Of a DNA stretch of 64,000 bases, positions 10,687-22,722 are shown piece by piece. Made by a program: the position numbers and the translations under genes. The notes under the pieces are model-generated. The model was not told the DNA's origin and searched no databases. It saw only the letters and a list, made by a program, of their open reading frames with translations. This stretch comes from Acanthornis magna. Taxonomy: Eukaryota; Chordata; Aves; Passeriformes; Acanthizidae. Every line of letters starts with the position of its first letter. The first letter of the stretch is position 1. The stretch covers positions 682,001-746,000 of the forward strand of contig JAWUZG010000174.1 of assembly GCA_036785705.1 (NCBI GenBank), given 5' to 3'.

Positions 10687-11382
10687 ACACCAAGGCTGTG
10701 CAGCCCCTGCCCCTGCCTGAGTCAGCATCCCCCAGTGCCACCCCAGCACATCCCAGTGCCCAAGCGTTCCTGCCCTTCCTGCCATGTGAGGGACTTGATA
10801 GCAGGGATGTCATCCAGGAATGGGATCCAGGAAGATCTTTAATTGTCCAAACAGGGTGGGGCAGGGCTGGAATCAGCCTGGGCCAGGTGGACATCTCGGC
10901 TCCTTGTCCCACGTAGCTTTGGGAAGAAAAGGGTTCTTTGTCCTCGGCCTGGCAGAGCTCCCTGGGCAGTGTCTGGAGGTGGATGGAGTCCTGCTTTGCA
11001 GAGCTGGACAGAGATGCACAGATCCCCACCATGGTTCAGGCTCCTGCCAGTCCTGCCCCAGACCCTCCAAACCCTCACAGGTGTCCCTGGAGCCCCTCAC
11101 TGAGTGACATCCCTGCTGTCAAGTCCCTCACGTGGCAGGAAGGGCAGGAACGCTTGGGCACTGGGATGTGCTGGGGTGGCACTGGGGGATGCTGACTCAG
11201 GGAGGGGCAGGGGCTGCACAGCCCTGGTGTCAGCACCAGCAGCAGCAGCAGCATCAGGGAGTGTCCCCTGTGCAGACTGGCCCGGCTGGAGCTGAGCAAT
11301 GCTGGGGCTGCTATAAAAGCCCTGCCTGGGCCCAGCTGGGCCAAGCACTGTCCTGGCCACCTTCTCCTCCTCGGGGACAACG
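10520..11382. promoter_or_regulatory. divergent promoter of keratin copies 2 (-) and 3 (+)
   Basis: Leftward: CTTTTATA at 10583-10590, twelve CTG triplets at 10651-10686 (the longest in the array), TGAGTCA at 10718-10724. Rightward: E-box CACGTG at 11129-11134, TGACTCA at 11193-11199, interrupted CAG run near 11231-11251, TATAAAAG at 11312-11319. The TATA boxes are about 0.72 kb apart and the halves are imperfect inverted copies. A shared two-way promoter is inferred. Confidence 0.8.
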
Positions 11383-11489
11383 GTAAGTGTGCGAGCACTT
11401 CTGCTCACAGCTCCCTGCTCCAGCCCCGGCCCCTGTGGCTCAGCCACTGCCCTCTGCTGCTCTCCTGCCATGGCTGCCCTCTCTTGCAG
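11383..11489 (+). other. 5'UTR intron of keratin copy 3
   Basis: A 107-bp GTAAGT...CTTGCAG intron, essentially identical to that of copy 1. Confidence 0.85.
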
Positions 11490-11513
11490 AGCACCCTCGC
11501 ATCTCACGCCAAG

Positions 11514-11879
11514 ATGTCCTGCTACGACCTGTGCCCACCCAAAACCAGCGTGGCTGTGCCCCAGCCCATCGCCGAGAGCTGCAACGAGCTGTGCACCCGC
11601 CAGTGCCCCGACTCGTCGGCCTTGATCCAGCCGCCCCCCGTGGTGGTCACCTTCCCCGGCCCCATCCTCAGCTCCTTCCCCCAGCAAGCCGTGGTGGGCT
11701 CCTCCGGAGCACCGGCCTTTGGCGGCTCCCTGGGGCTGGGCGGCCTCTACGGTGCCGGCGCCACCCAGGCCTCGGGAGGCCTCTGCACCTTTGGCAGAGC
11801 CTACGCTGCTCCCGCCTGCAGCCCTTGCGTCTTGCCCCGCTACAGCAAGAAGCTCTGGGACACCTGCGGGCCCTGCTAG
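11514..11879 (+). CDS. beta-keratin (corneous beta-protein), copy 3
   Basis: A 121-residue protein identical to copy 1 (K10, V13, T28), with the MSCYDLC start, the beta-sheet core at about 31-64 and the CGPC end. The coding exon follows a noncoding exon 1 ending at 11382. It shares a divergent promoter with copy 2 and converges on copy 4. It has a type I 3'UTR with AATAAA at 12040. Identity with copy 1 across 4.8 kb of separation points to recent duplication or gene conversion. Confidence 0.93.
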   Translation: MSCYDLCPPKTSVAVPQPIAESCNELCTRQCPDSSALIQPPPVVVTFPGPILSSFPQQAVVGSSGAPAFGGSLGLGGLYGAGATQASGGLCTFGRAYAAPACSPCVLPRYSKKLWDTCGPC

Positions 11880-12039
11880 AGCCACCACAGCCCACCCCAG
11901 ACACCCACGGCAGCCTCAGCCCAGCATGGAGAAGTTGAGCTCTGCACAAGCTGTCCTGGGCTCCTGCAGCCCCTGACACGCAGCCTGCCTGGGGCCTGCC
12001 CACTGTGTCTCTCCCAGTCTCCCCTGCCCCTTTGTTCAT

Positions 12040-12045
12040 AATAAA
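12040..12045 (+). terminator. poly(A) signal, keratin copy 3
   Basis: AATAAA in the type I 3'UTR. Confidence 0.85.
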
Positions 12046-12149
12046 GATTTCCTGCATCCCGGTCTTGTCTTTTTGCCATTTTTTCCCAAATCAGGAAGGC
12101 CCCAGTAATGGGGGAGTTGCAAGACTTGGAGGGAATGCAGAAAACAATA

Positions 12150-12905
<756 letters not shown>

Positions 12906-13318
12906 CTGATGGCAAGGCAATGTGATGTACAGGGCATAGGGAAGGGGAAACCTCCCATTTGATGTCAGTTCCAATGACTTCTGCAGAGCAATGGAAACAG
13001 AAAGTGGTCAAGTCCTGGCAGCCTTTGGCCATGGATGGTTTCCAGCCCCAGGGACAGCCCCACACTTTCACAGCCTGACTGGAGGTATAGAACAGCCCCT
13101 GGTCTCATGTGCTGCAGGCAGGGGAGATTCCTGTGTTCAGGCAGAGCCCTTGGAGCTCACCTGCAAGACCGTGTGGGGTGACAGCTGCCAGGGCTGGGGG
13201 ATCTGCCCAAAGGCAGCTCTGGCTGGCAAGGATGGGGACGAGAGACTGCCCTGACTGGGCTTGAGGGAGCCACGTGCAGGGAGAGGAAGCCCTGCAGCCC
13301 ATGCTGGGCATTGAGAGT

Positions 13319-14537
13319 TGTCATAGTTTGACCCTGGCCAAATGCCAGGCACCTATCACATCTGCTCTCTCTGCTCTCCCCTGCCCCAGCTGTACAGAAG
13401 AGAGGAAGAAAGCTCACACACACACTGGACTCATGAACTGAGATAAGGAACTGGTGGGAGGACGCACTGAGAAAAGGGCAAAATGGGTTGCGTACCTAAA
13501 GTTGCAAAGTGATTTATTAACCTAAACAGAGTCAGAGGATAGACGAGAACTAAATATAAGCTCTTAAAACACCGTTTCTCCACTCACGCACCTCCATCCT
13601 TCCAACCAGCAGCTTGCGGGAGCAGGGTATGGGGATTTTTCTTAGTCAAACCATCACAAATTTTCTTCTTGAGCAATCACGGTTTCTCCACTCACACTCC
13701 TGCCACTTAAGACATTGTTTCTCCGCTTACCCTCCTCCCTCCTACTTACCAAGAGCAGCAGGTGGAGGGGCAGGATAAGGGGTTTTTTTTCCTTTGGTCA
13801 GTCCATCACCGAAATTCCTTCCACTGCTCAGGGAGAGGAGTCCTCTACTTAGCCGTAGGGTGCCTCCCATGAGAGACAGTCCTCTGTGAACTTTTTAGGC
13901 GTGCGTCCAATCTTAGGAGCAGCAGCTGGCCCAAACCTGTTGCTACACAAGCCCTTGTCCATAGGGTGCAGAACACTGAGCAGAGGACAGGCTGTTTCCA
14001 TCGCAGGAGTAATGCTTTTCTCTCTACTGGGACTCCCACTGGATCACAGCTTCCTCCAGGCATCCACCTGCTCTGGTGTGAGCACCTCCCCACGGGTGGT
14101 AGGTGAATCTCTGCAACCCTGTGGACCCCATGAGCTGCAGGGAGACCACCTGCTCCCCCATGGTCTTCACCACAGCTGGCACAGGGTTTTCAACTCTGGA
14201 ACCTGCAGCACCTCCTCCTACAATTTTGCCACCGACCTTAGCATCTCCATGTTGTTTTCCCTCACATATTTTCATCTCCTCCTCTTCCTCTAGTTAAAAA
14301 AAAGGGTGTGCTCACATTGCTTTGATTTCTTCTTAAATATGTTTCGCAGAGGCGTAACTAACATCTCTAATTAGCCCAGGCTTGGCCAGCAGCATGCCCA
14401 TCATCTTCAGAGCCATCAGAGATTGGCTCTGCTGGACATGGTGAAAAACTTCCGGTACCTCCACACAGGACACACGGGAGCCACCTTGTGCCCTTCCCAA
14501 TCCACTAGCAAAAACAGGGCCCAGCAAAACCAAAACA
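13319..14537 (-). mobile_element. ERV-derived LTR element 2 (about 1.22 kb)
   Basis: Starts TGTCATAG and is recognisably the same family as element 1 throughout (shared 'gtttgaccctgg', 'gatttattaa', 'ctcacatattt' and 'aaatatgtttc' landmarks). It lies at a different position of the paralogous spacer: the empty site is agagt at 9701-9705 and, inverted, 17020-17024. The left flank is AGAGT and the right flank AGAGA (14537-14541), so the 5-bp duplication has one mismatch and the right end is uncertain by a base or two. AATAAATCACTTTGC on minus suggests minus sense. Non-coding. Confidence 0.8.
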
Positions 14538-14576
14538 GAGAAAAAACAGAGAGGCAGGAGTTGGATGCAGGATTGT

Positions 14577-14582
14577 TTTATT
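14577..14582 (-). terminator. poly(A) signal, keratin copy 4 (3'UTR type II)
   Basis: TTTATT on plus, AATAAA on minus, matching copies 2 and 5. Confidence 0.8.
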
Positions 14583-14859
14583 TGAAGCACAGCAAAGAAC
14601 ACACTGGACACAGACACATCAGGCACGGGCAGGGTTTCTCCCCAGGTTTCTCGAGAGCTGCTCCTTCAGGCTTGTCCCAGGCAGGGGCTGCTGCCAAGAG
14701 AAGGGAGCGCCCTGAGGGACCATGGTGGAGTCAGGAATGTGGGCACAGGCAGGAGCAAGGAGGGGGAGAGGCGGCCTGGGGAGAGGGGCAGGGGAGGAGA
14801 AAAGAGAGGAGGAGTGAGGCTGAGGCTGCCAAGGCACTGCAGGGCTGCTGGTTGTGGCT

Positions 14860-15225
14860 CTAGCAGGGCCCACAGGTGTCCCAGAGCTTCTTGCTGTAGC
14901 GGGGCAAGACGCAAGGGCTGCAGGCGGGAGCAGCGTAGGCTCTGCCAAAGGTGCAGAGGCCTCCCGAGGCCTGGGTGGCGCCGGCACCATAGAGGCCGCC
15001 CAGCCCCAGGGAGCCGCCAAAGGCCGGTGCTCCGGAGGAGCCCACCACGGCTTGCTGGGGGAAGGAGCTGAGGATGGGGCCGGGGAAGGTCACCACCACG
15101 GGGGGCGGCTGGATCAAGGCCGACGAGTCGGGGCACTGGCGGGCGCACAGCTCGTTGCAGCTCTCGGCGATGGGCTGGGGCACAGCCACGCTGGTTCTGG
15201 GTGGGCACAGGTCGTAGCAGGACAT
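14860..15225 (-). CDS. beta-keratin (corneous beta-protein), copy 4
   Basis: Intact 121-residue protein. It differs from copy 1 at two positions (R10, A28); the core and C-terminus are otherwise the same. The coding exon begins after a 107-bp 5'UTR intron (15250-15356). It shares a divergent promoter with copy 5 and converges on copy 3. It carries the type II 3'UTR. A28 is shared with frameshifted copy 2, its tandem partner. Confidence 0.93.
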   Translation of the reverse strand: MSCYDLCPPRTSVAVPQPIAESCNELCARQCPDSSALIQPPPVVVTFPGPILSSFPQQAVVGSSGAPAFGGSLGLGGLYGAGATQASGGLCTFGRAYAAPACSPCVLPRYSKKLWDTCGPC

Positions 15226-15249
15226 CTTGGCGTGAGATGCGAGGGTGCT

Positions 15250-15356
15250 CTGCAAGAGAGGGCAGCCATGGCAGGAGAGCAGCAGAGGGCAGTGGCCGAG
15301 CCACAGGGGCCGGGGCTGGAGCAGGGAGCTGTGAGCAGAAGTGCTCGCACACTTAC
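15250..15356 (-). other. 5'UTR intron of keratin copy 4
   Basis: A 107-bp GT-AG intron as in the other copies. Confidence 0.85.
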
Positions 15357-16204
15357 CCTTGTCCCCGAGGAGGAGAAGGTGGCCAGGACAGTGCTCGGCC
15401 CAGCTGGGCCCAGGCAGGGCTTTTATAGCAGCCCCAGCATTGCTCAGCTCCAGCCGGGCCAGTCTGCACAGGGGACACTCCCTGATGCTGCTGCTGCTGC
15501 TGCTGCTGACACCAGGGCTGTGCGGCCCCTGCCCCTGCCTGAGTCAGCATCCCCCAGTGCCACCCCAGCACATCCCAGTGCCCAAGCGTTCCTGCCCTTC
15601 CTGCCACGTGAGGGACTTGATAGCAGGGATGTCATCCAGGAATGGGCTCCAGGAAGATCTTTAATTGTCCAAACAGGGTGGGGCAGGGCTGGAATCAGCC
15701 TGGGCCAGGTGGACATCTCGGCTCCTTGTCCCACGTAGCTTTGGGAAGAAAAGGGTTCTTTGTCCCCGGCCTGGCAGAGCTCCCTGGGCAGTGTCTGGAG
15801 GTGGATGGAGTCCTGCTCTGCTGGGCTGGACACTGATGCACACATCCCCACTGCAGTGCAGACTCCTGCCAGTCATGCCCCAGACCCTCCAAACCCTCAC
15901 AGGTGTCCCTGGAGCCCCTCACTGAGTGACATCCCTGCTATCATGTCCCTCACGTGGCAGGAAGGGCAGGAACGCTTGGGCACTGGGATGTGCTGGGGTG
16001 GCACTGGGGGATGCTGACTCAGGCAGGGGCAGGGGCCGCACAGCCCTGGTGTCAGCAGCAGCAGCAGCAGCAGCATCAGGGAGTGTCCCCTGTGCAGACT
16101 GGCCCGGCTGGAGCTGAGCAATGCTGGGGCTGCTATAAAAGCCCTGCCTGGGCCCAGCTGGGCCAAGCACTGTCCTGGCCATCTTCTCTTCCTCGGGGAC
16201 AACG
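15357..16204. promoter_or_regulatory. divergent promoter of keratin copies 4 (-) and 5 (+); axis of the array palindrome
   Basis: Leftward: CTTTTATA at 15420-15427, seven CTG triplets at 15488-15508, TGAGTCA at 15540-15546, CACGTG at 15605-15610. Rightward: CACGTG at 15951-15956, TGACTCA at 16015-16021, seven CAG triplets at 16053-16073, TATAAAAG at 16134-16141. The midpoint between the TATA boxes, near 15780, is also the mirror axis of the larger inverted duplication, since both flanking genes carry type II 3'UTRs. Confidence 0.8.
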
Positions 16205-16311
16205 GTAAGTGTGCGAGCACTTCTGCTCACAGCTCCCTGCTCCAGCCCCGGCCCCTGTGGCTCGGCCACTGCCCTCTGCTGCTCTCCTGCCATGGCTGCC
16301 CTCTCTTGCAG
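16205..16311 (+). other. 5'UTR intron of keratin copy 5
   Basis: A 107-bp GTAAGT...TTGCAG intron. Confidence 0.85.
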
Positions 16312-16335
16312 AGCACCCTCGCATCTCACGCCAAG

Positions 16336-16701
16336 ATGTCCTGCTACGACCTGTGCCCACCCAAAACCAGCATGGCTGTGCCCCAGCCCATCGCCGAGAG
16401 CTGCAATGAGCTGTGCACCCGCCAGTGCCCCGACTCGTCGGCTTTGATCCAGCCGCCCCCCGTGGTGGTCACCTTCCCCGGCCCCATCCTCAGCTCCTTC
16501 CCCCAGCAAGCCGTGGTGGGCTCCTCCGGAGCACCGGCCTTTGGCGGCTCCCTGGGGCTGGGCGGCCTCTACGGTGCCGGCGCCACCCAGGCCTCGGGAG
16601 GCCTCTGCACCTTTGGCAGAGCCTACGCTGCTCCCGCCTGCAGCCCTTGCGTCTTGCCCCGCTACAGCAAGAAGCTCTGGGACACCTGCGGGCCCTGCTA
16701 G
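16336..16701 (+). CDS. beta-keratin (corneous beta-protein), copy 5
   Basis: Intact 121-residue protein with a single difference from copy 1 (M13 for V13). Core, cysteine pattern and CGPC end are unchanged. Unlike the other plus-strand genes it has the type II 3'UTR (AATAAA at 16979), showing it is the inverted duplicate of copy 4 and not a tandem sister of copy 3. It converges on copy 6 across a spacer without LTR insertions. Confidence 0.93.
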   Translation: MSCYDLCPPKTSMAVPQPIAESCNELCTRQCPDSSALIQPPPVVVTFPGPILSSFPQQAVVGSSGAPAFGGSLGLGGLYGAGATQASGGLCTFGRAYAAPACSPCVLPRYSKKLWDTCGPC

Positions 16702-16978
16702 AGCCACAACCAGCAGCCCTGCAGTGCCTTGGCAGCCTCAGCCTCACTCAACCTCTCTTTTCTCCTCCCCTGCCCCTCTCCCCAGGCCGCTTCTCCCCCT
16801 TCTTGCTCCTGCCTGTGCCCACATTCCTGACTCCACCATGGTCCCTCAGGGTGCTGCCTTCTCTTGGCAGCCGCCCCTGCCTGGGACAAGCCTGAAGGAG
16901 CAGCTCTCGAGAAGCCTGCAGAGAAACCCTGCCCGTGCCTGATGTGTCTGTGTCCAGTGTGTTCTTTGCTGTGCTTCA

Positions 16979-16984
16979 AATAAA
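16979..16984 (+). terminator. poly(A) signal, keratin copy 5
   Basis: AATAAA after the type II 3'UTR. Confidence 0.85.
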
Positions 16985-17411
16985 ACAATCCTGCATCCAA
17001 CTCCTGCCTCTCTGGATTTACTCTCAATGCCCAGCATGGGCTGCAGGGCTTCCTCTCCCTGCACGTGGCTCCCTCAAGCCCAGTCAGGGCAGTCTCTCGT
17101 CCCCATCCTTGCCAGCCAGAGCTGCCTTTGGGCAGATCCCCCAGCCCTGGCAGCTGTCACCCCACACGGTCTTGCAGGTGAGCTCCAAGGGCTCTGCCTG
17201 AACACAGGAATCTCCCCTGCCTGCAGCACGTGAGACCAGGGGCTGTTCCATACCTCCAGTCAGGCTGTGAAAGTGTGGGGCTGTCCCTGGGGCTGGAAAC
17301 CATCCATGGCCAAAGGCTGCCAGGACTTGACCACTTTCTGTTTCCATTGCTCTGCAGAAGTCATTGGAACTGACATCAAATGGGAGGTTTCCCCTTCCCT
17401 GTGCCGTGTAC

Positions 17412-18115
17412 ATTACATTGCCTTGCCATCAGCTCCTTTTCCTTGTCCTTGTCCTTGTCCTCGTCCTTGTCCTTCTCCTTCTCCTCCTTCTCCTTCTCCT
17501 TTGCCTTTCCCTTCACCTTCTCCTTTCCCTTCTCCTTGTATTTCTCTTTCTACTTCTTCTTTCTATGTCTTCCTCTTTATATTTCTCCCTGTCCTTCTTT
17601 CTCATCTCATCCTTGTTCTCCTTCTTCCTCCTTCCCTCCTCCTTCTGTTTCCTTTTTGTATTCTCTTTCTCCTTGTCCTTGCCCTTAACTTGGACCTTCT
17701 TGTGTCTTCTCTTGTCCTTTTCATTCTCTGCTTCTCCTTGTCCTTCTCCTTGACGTTGTCCTTCTTTTCTCCAACTCCTTTGCGTTCTCCTTTACCTTCC
17801 TTTCACATTCCCCTTTGCCTTCCTGTATTTCTTCTCCTAATTCTCTTTCTTTGTCTTCCTATTTATATTTCTCACTCTCCTTGCTTTTTTTCTCATCCTT
17901 CTTCCTCCGTCCCCTTCTTCTTTTACTGTTTCCTTTTCTCATTCTTCTTTTCCTTGTCCTTGTACTTCTCCTCAGCTCTTTCTCCTTATTGTTCTTCTCC
18001 CTCACATAATCCAACCCCCTCCCATCGTTCTTCTACTTCCATTTCCTCTTTGATAGCATTTTCTTCTCCACTTTAATCACCACTGTCCCCTTCCCTCTCC
18101 TATTTTACCTTCCCC
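17412..18115. repeat. pyrimidine-rich tract between convergent genes 5 and 6
   Basis: C/T-rich on plus, with TCCTTG and TCCTTC runs at about 17430-17520. It is the inverted counterpart of the purine tracts at 7370 and 12150, but more degenerate. Confidence 0.88.
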
Positions 18116-18223
18116 ATAATATTGTTTTTTGCATTCCCTCCCTGTCTTGCAACTCCCCCATTACTGGGGCCTTCCTGATTTGGGAAAAAATGGCAAAAAG
18201 ACAAGACTTGGATGCAGGAAATC

Positions 18224-18229
18224 TTTATT
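18224..18229 (-). terminator. poly(A) signal, keratin copy 6 (3'UTR type I)
   Basis: TTTATT on plus, AATAAA on minus, in type I 3'UTR sequence that mirrors copies 1 and 3. Confidence 0.85.
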
Positions 18230-18389
18230 ATGAGCAAAGGGGCAAGGGAGACTGGGAGAGAGACAGTGGGCAGGCCCCAGGCAGGCTGCGTGTCAGGGGC
18301 TGCAGGAGCCCAGGACAGCTTGTGCAGAGCTCAACTTCTCCATGCTGGGCTGAGGCTGCCGTGGGTGTCTGGGGTGGGCTGTGGTGGCT

Positions 18390-18755
18390 CTAGCAGGGCC
18401 CGCAGGTGTCCCAGAGCTTCTTGCTGTAGCGGGGCAAGACGCAAGGGCTGCAGGCGGGAGCAGCGTAGGCTCTGCCAAAGGTGCAGAGGCCTCCCGAGGC
18501 CTGGGTGGCGCCAGCACCGTAGAGGCCGCCCAGCCCCAGGGAGCCGCCAAAGGCCGGTGCTCCGGAGGAGCCCACCACGGCTTGCTGGGGGAAGGAGCTG
18601 AGGATGGGGCCGGGGAAGGTGACCACCACGGGGGGCGGCTGGATCAAGGCCGACGAGTCGGGGCACTGGCGGGTGCACAGCTCGTTGCAGCTCTCGGCGA
18701 TGGGCTGGGGCACAGCCACGCTGGTTCTGGGTGGGCACAGGTCGTAGCAGGACAT
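18390..18755 (-). CDS. beta-keratin (corneous beta-protein), copy 6
   Basis: Intact 121-residue protein; R10 and T28 combine states seen separately in copies 4 and 1, which suggests gene conversion. The 107-bp 5'UTR intron is at 18780-18886 and the 3'UTR is type I. Its divergent partner is orphan promoter 7. It converges on copy 5. Confidence 0.93.
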   Translation of the reverse strand: MSCYDLCPPRTSVAVPQPIAESCNELCTRQCPDSSALIQPPPVVVTFPGPILSSFPQQAVVGSSGAPAFGGSLGLGGLYGAGATQASGGLCTFGRAYAAPACSPCVLPRYSKKLWDTCGPC

Positions 18756-18779
18756 CTTGGTGTGGGATGCGAGGGTGCT

Positions 18780-18886
18780 CTGCAAGAGAGGGCAGCCATG
18801 GCAGGAGAGCAGCAGAGGGCAGTGGCCGAGCCACAGGGGCCGGGGCTGGAGCAGGGAGCTGTGAGCAGAAGCGCTCGCACACTTAC
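18780..18886 (-). other. 5'UTR intron of keratin copy 6
   Basis: A 107-bp GT-AG intron as in the other copies. Confidence 0.85.
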
Positions 18887-19723
18887 CCTTGTCCCCGAGG
18901 AGGAGAAGGTGGCCAGGACAGTGCTTGGCCCAGCTGGGCCCAGGCAGGGCTTTTATAGCAGCCCCAGCATTGCTCAGCTCCAGCCGGGCCAGTCTGCACA
19001 GGGGACACTCCCTGATGCTGCTGCTGCTGCTGCTGCTGACACCAGGGCTGTGCGGCCCCTGCCCCTGCCTGAGTCAGCATCCCCCAGTGCCACCCCAGCA
19101 CATCCCAGTGCCCAAGCGTTCCTGCCCTTCCTGCCACGTGAGGGACTTGATAGCAGGGATGTCATCCAGGAATGGGCTCCAGGAAGATCTGTAATTGTCC
19201 AAACAAGGTGGGGCAGGGCTGGAATCAGCCTGGGCCAGGTGGACATCTCGGCTCCTTGCACCATGTTGCATTGGAAAGAAAACGGTTCTTTGTCCTCGGC
19301 CCGACGGAGCTCCCTGGGCAGTGTCTGGAGGTGGATGGAGTCCTGCTCTGCTGGGCTGGACACTGATGCACAGATTCCCATTGTGGTTCAGGCTCCTGCC
19401 AGTCCTGCCCCAGACCCTCCAAACCCTCACAGGCGTCCCTGGAGCCCCTCACTGAGTGACATCCCTGCTATCAAGTCCCTCACGTGGCAGGAAGGGCAGG
19501 AACGCTTGGGCACTGGGATGTGCTGGGGTGGCACTGGGGGATGCTGACTCAGGCAGGGGCAGGGGCCGCACAGCCCTGGTGTCAGCAGCAGCAGCATCAG
19601 GGAGTGTCCCCTGTGCAGACTGGCCCGGCTGGAGCTGAGCAATGCTGGGGCTGCTATAAAAGCCCTGCCTGGGCCCGGCTGGGCCGAGCACTGTCCTGGC
19701 CACCTTCTCCTCCTCGGGGACAA
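18887..19723. promoter_or_regulatory. divergent promoter (copy 6 left, orphan copy 7 right)
   Basis: Leftward: CTTTTATA at 18950-18957, seven CTG triplets at 19018-19038, TGAGTCA at 19070-19076, CACGTG at 19135-19140. Rightward orphan: CACGTG at 19481-19486, TGACTCA at 19545-19551, four CAG triplets at 19583-19594, TATAAAAG at 19655-19662. Exon 1 homology runs to GGGGACAA at 19723, two bases before the exon/intron junction of the other copies, then changes to unrelated sequence. No coding exon follows. Confidence 0.8.
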
Positions 19724-21665
19724 AGTTCTACCTCCCTCTAAGGAGGGTCTTCCTGTAGCACCTTGCACAGGATTTTTGCCAATGGGAGTGGGCAACAGAG
19801 CCATGGAGTGCTCAGAGCCACCTGGAGCGTCAGGGATACCGGAATCCCATGGATGGATTGAGGTGATGCCTTGTGTCAGCAAGAAGAGTTTGGAGAAATG
19901 AAATACTGAATTATGGCAGGGGCAGAACAGGGCCAGGAGCAATGGCTGGACAGGGTAGGATAGTCCCAACAGCCTCCTCTGCATCCCCAGCTCCAGCCTA
20001 ATCTTGATTAGTCTCCTACAGTTATCATATGTATGGGCATTGATGGGGATTATGGGAGCCTTTAAACTCTCAAAAATAGACTGAAAGGTAATTACCACTT
20101 AAATTGGCTCAGATATTTTAGGTGATGGATTTCTTTGCAAAAGTCAGGTATATCACTGCTTTAAACCTCACTCCTGTATGGGTATAAAAGTTGTAAAATT
20201 TGAATAAAGTACAATCTTGAGCTGCCTTTTCTCGCTTTAAATTTCAAAATGGGCAAAAGTAGGTCTAGAATGAAGGTTTGGAAGCTTAGAAAGGCAAACT
20301 TTGAAATCTAAGGAAATGAATTATTGAGTCTGACTAAGCAGCTCTGGGATCTGTGAGCGGAGGAGGCACAGGTACTTAAAATTCAAAATTCAAAAGGGAG
20401 AAAGAGCAGTGAGAAGAGGAATGTTTGAGAGGTTACAAACTGAAAAAGAAAGTTAGAGTGACCAAAAACCCACCTCACCTAGGAAATTAAAATTAATAAT
20501 AGTAAATGGCACTTAAGCCAGGGAAACCAAGGGGAGCCAAGAGAAAATTAGGACAGTTGCACACTTGAGACAAAAATAGATAAAATGTTACCTGTTGCCG
20601 AGCCTGAAAATCTTATTTATCGTAATTAACAGCAGCACCAAGGTGATATCAAGGGCAGTAACAGAAATCCCAGGGTAAATTTGGGTGGGACATGACATCT
20701 GACGTCATCTGAAGAGAAGCCACAATTTGGCCTGATTCAAGTGAAAAATAAAACCCTGATTTCTAACTGGACCAGTAACAGCAGTGGCAGAATGACAGAT
20801 CGATTGGGGACCATGGATAATGATTATGGAAATCAGGGATAGTCCCCATAAGGGGAGGGGTAACAGATAAAACACCTCTGTCTAGAGCAGACATGGTTCA
20901 GACAAGTGTAGGTTGTTAGTTGGATGTCAAAGTTATGGAACAAGAACAGGTAAAGCCAGGGGAGCAGGGAGAAATGTATAAAGTACAAGATAATTTAACA
21001 AAGCTAAATTGTTTCTGGATAATTTAGCAGCATTTCCTGGTAGATCAGTGCTGCCATGCATAGGACATACATGAACTTTCTGTGAGATCCTAATAGATTA
21101 GCCATGAATTTGGTCTCTGGAGCTGAAAGTGAATAAAAGGAGCCTGCAAGTGTTCCCACTGAAGAGGGAATTACCAGAGAAGATAATGGTGGTGCTCAGA
21201 GACAGTTCTGAATCCAACAGGACATGGGCTTGTGGGGAAATGTTGGCTGGGAGGGATTTCTGGAGAGAAAACTCCTCTTAGGGCAGAGTTGACTGGAAAG
21301 TGAGATCTTTTTAGTCTGGGATGGTGAGCAAAGACTAAAAATGAAGTCTGAGCTTCACGACTGGAATGTGACACCAAACTGGGAAGTGCTGCCAAGCCTG
21401 GCAGAAGATCTGGATCTTACTCTTCGAAATGGGTCAGGTGAGGAGACATTTGGGAGCACAAAGCAGACTCATGTCCTTAGAGCTTCTCGACCAAGGCTGT
21501 CTTTTATGGTGTTTGCGGTTAAAAGGTGGGGGCAGGAGTTAAGAAATAAAAATGCATGAACTGCAGGCATAAGGAGGGTGGAAAAGTTTTAAGCATTTAT
21601 AGGTTGCATATGGCTTTTTATTTTTAACACTGGACCAACCAGCTCTGACACTTATTTGAGACTTA
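19724..21665. other. gene-free interval right of the array
   Basis: No gene is seen. A perfect CRE-type palindrome TGACGTCA lies at 20700-20707, and a TATAAAAG/AATAAAG pair at about 20184-20212 looks LTR-like, but I cannot define an element. Confidence 0.4.
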
Positions 21666-21775
21666 TTGTACAGTTAAAGAATCCCAGACTGGTTTGGATT
21701 GGAGGCACCTTAAAGCCCATCTTATTCCATCCCCTGCCATGGGGAGACACCTTCCACCAGACCAGGTTGTTCTCG
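21666..21775 (-). mobile_element. CR1 LINE 3' fragment
   Basis: Antisense CR1 tail ('agaatcccagactggtttgg', 'ccttaaagcccatcttattc', 'cctgccatggggagacacc'), cut short. Confidence 0.8.
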
Positions 21776-22224
21776 TGTTCATAATTCCTCCAAGGGGGAA
21801 ATGCTCATGTGGCAGACAGAATGTAAATCCCATGTAAGTATGAGCAGGAACTAGGAGGTGGGTCTGCAGCGATGGCTGGAGGTGGATCATGAGCCAGTTT
21901 GGACTAGAAATTAGGAGAACCTTCCCATTTCAAGAGTAAAGTGCACCATGGCTGTCAAATCGGCATTCACCTAAAATCGGTGGCCAAGTCATCGTACCCC
22001 AGTGGCAAATGATGGAGTCAGAGTGACAGAGAAGTGCCCAACTCCTTCAGTACCTGTGGTGGTCTCAGAGTGGTCAGTGAAGCACGTGGGTGTCCTTGCA
22101 CCAGGGTCTTCATTACTGCGGCTAAAACATTATGCCATCATTGGCCAAGAAAGACAAGGACACCTGGGCTGTCCCGGCCATGGTGTGGGAGCAGGACCAG
22201 GCAGGGATTTTTCACCTCTGCTGG

Positions 22225-22722
22225 GCACTGGTGAGGGACCACCTTGAATCCTGGGCTCAGTTCTGGGCTTCTCCTGACAGGAAAGGCATTGAGGGACTGG
22301 AGCATGTCCAGAGATGGAAACAGAGTTGGGGAAGGGTCAGGAGCACCAGGAGCAGCTGACAGAGCTGGGGGCTTGGAGAAATGTGGGCTCAGGGGGGACC
22401 TTCTGGCTCTCCACAACTCCCTGGAGGGTGAAGCCGGGGGTGGTCGGGCCCTGCTCCCAGGGAGCAAAGGACAGGACAAGAGGAAACAGCCTCAAGCTGT
22501 GCCAGGGAAGGTTTATGTTGGATATTAGGGAAAATTTCTTCATGGGAAGAGCTGTCAGGCACTGGCACAGGCTGCCCAGGGCAGTTCTGGAGTCACCAGC
22601 CCTGGAGGTGTTCAAAGGGTGTGTGGATGTGGCACCTGGGGATATGGTCTAGTGGTGGTGCTGGCACTGCTTGATGACCTTGGAGGGCTTTTCCAACTTT
22701 AATGACTCTGTAATTCTGAGAG
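22225..22722 (+). mobile_element. CR1 LINE 3' fragment
   Basis: About 0.5 kb of sense CR1: 'cctgacaggaaaggcattga', 'cagggagcaaaggacaggac', 'ggtttatgttggatattagg', 'ggcacaggctgcccagggca', 'ggagggcttttccaacttta' and a degenerate tail. One of the longest CR1 copies here. Confidence 0.88.

Noticed and set aside
17267..18076. 269-residue open frame rich in Ser/Leu/Phe
   Set aside because: It runs through the pyrimidine tract between copies 5 and 6; low-complexity artefact.
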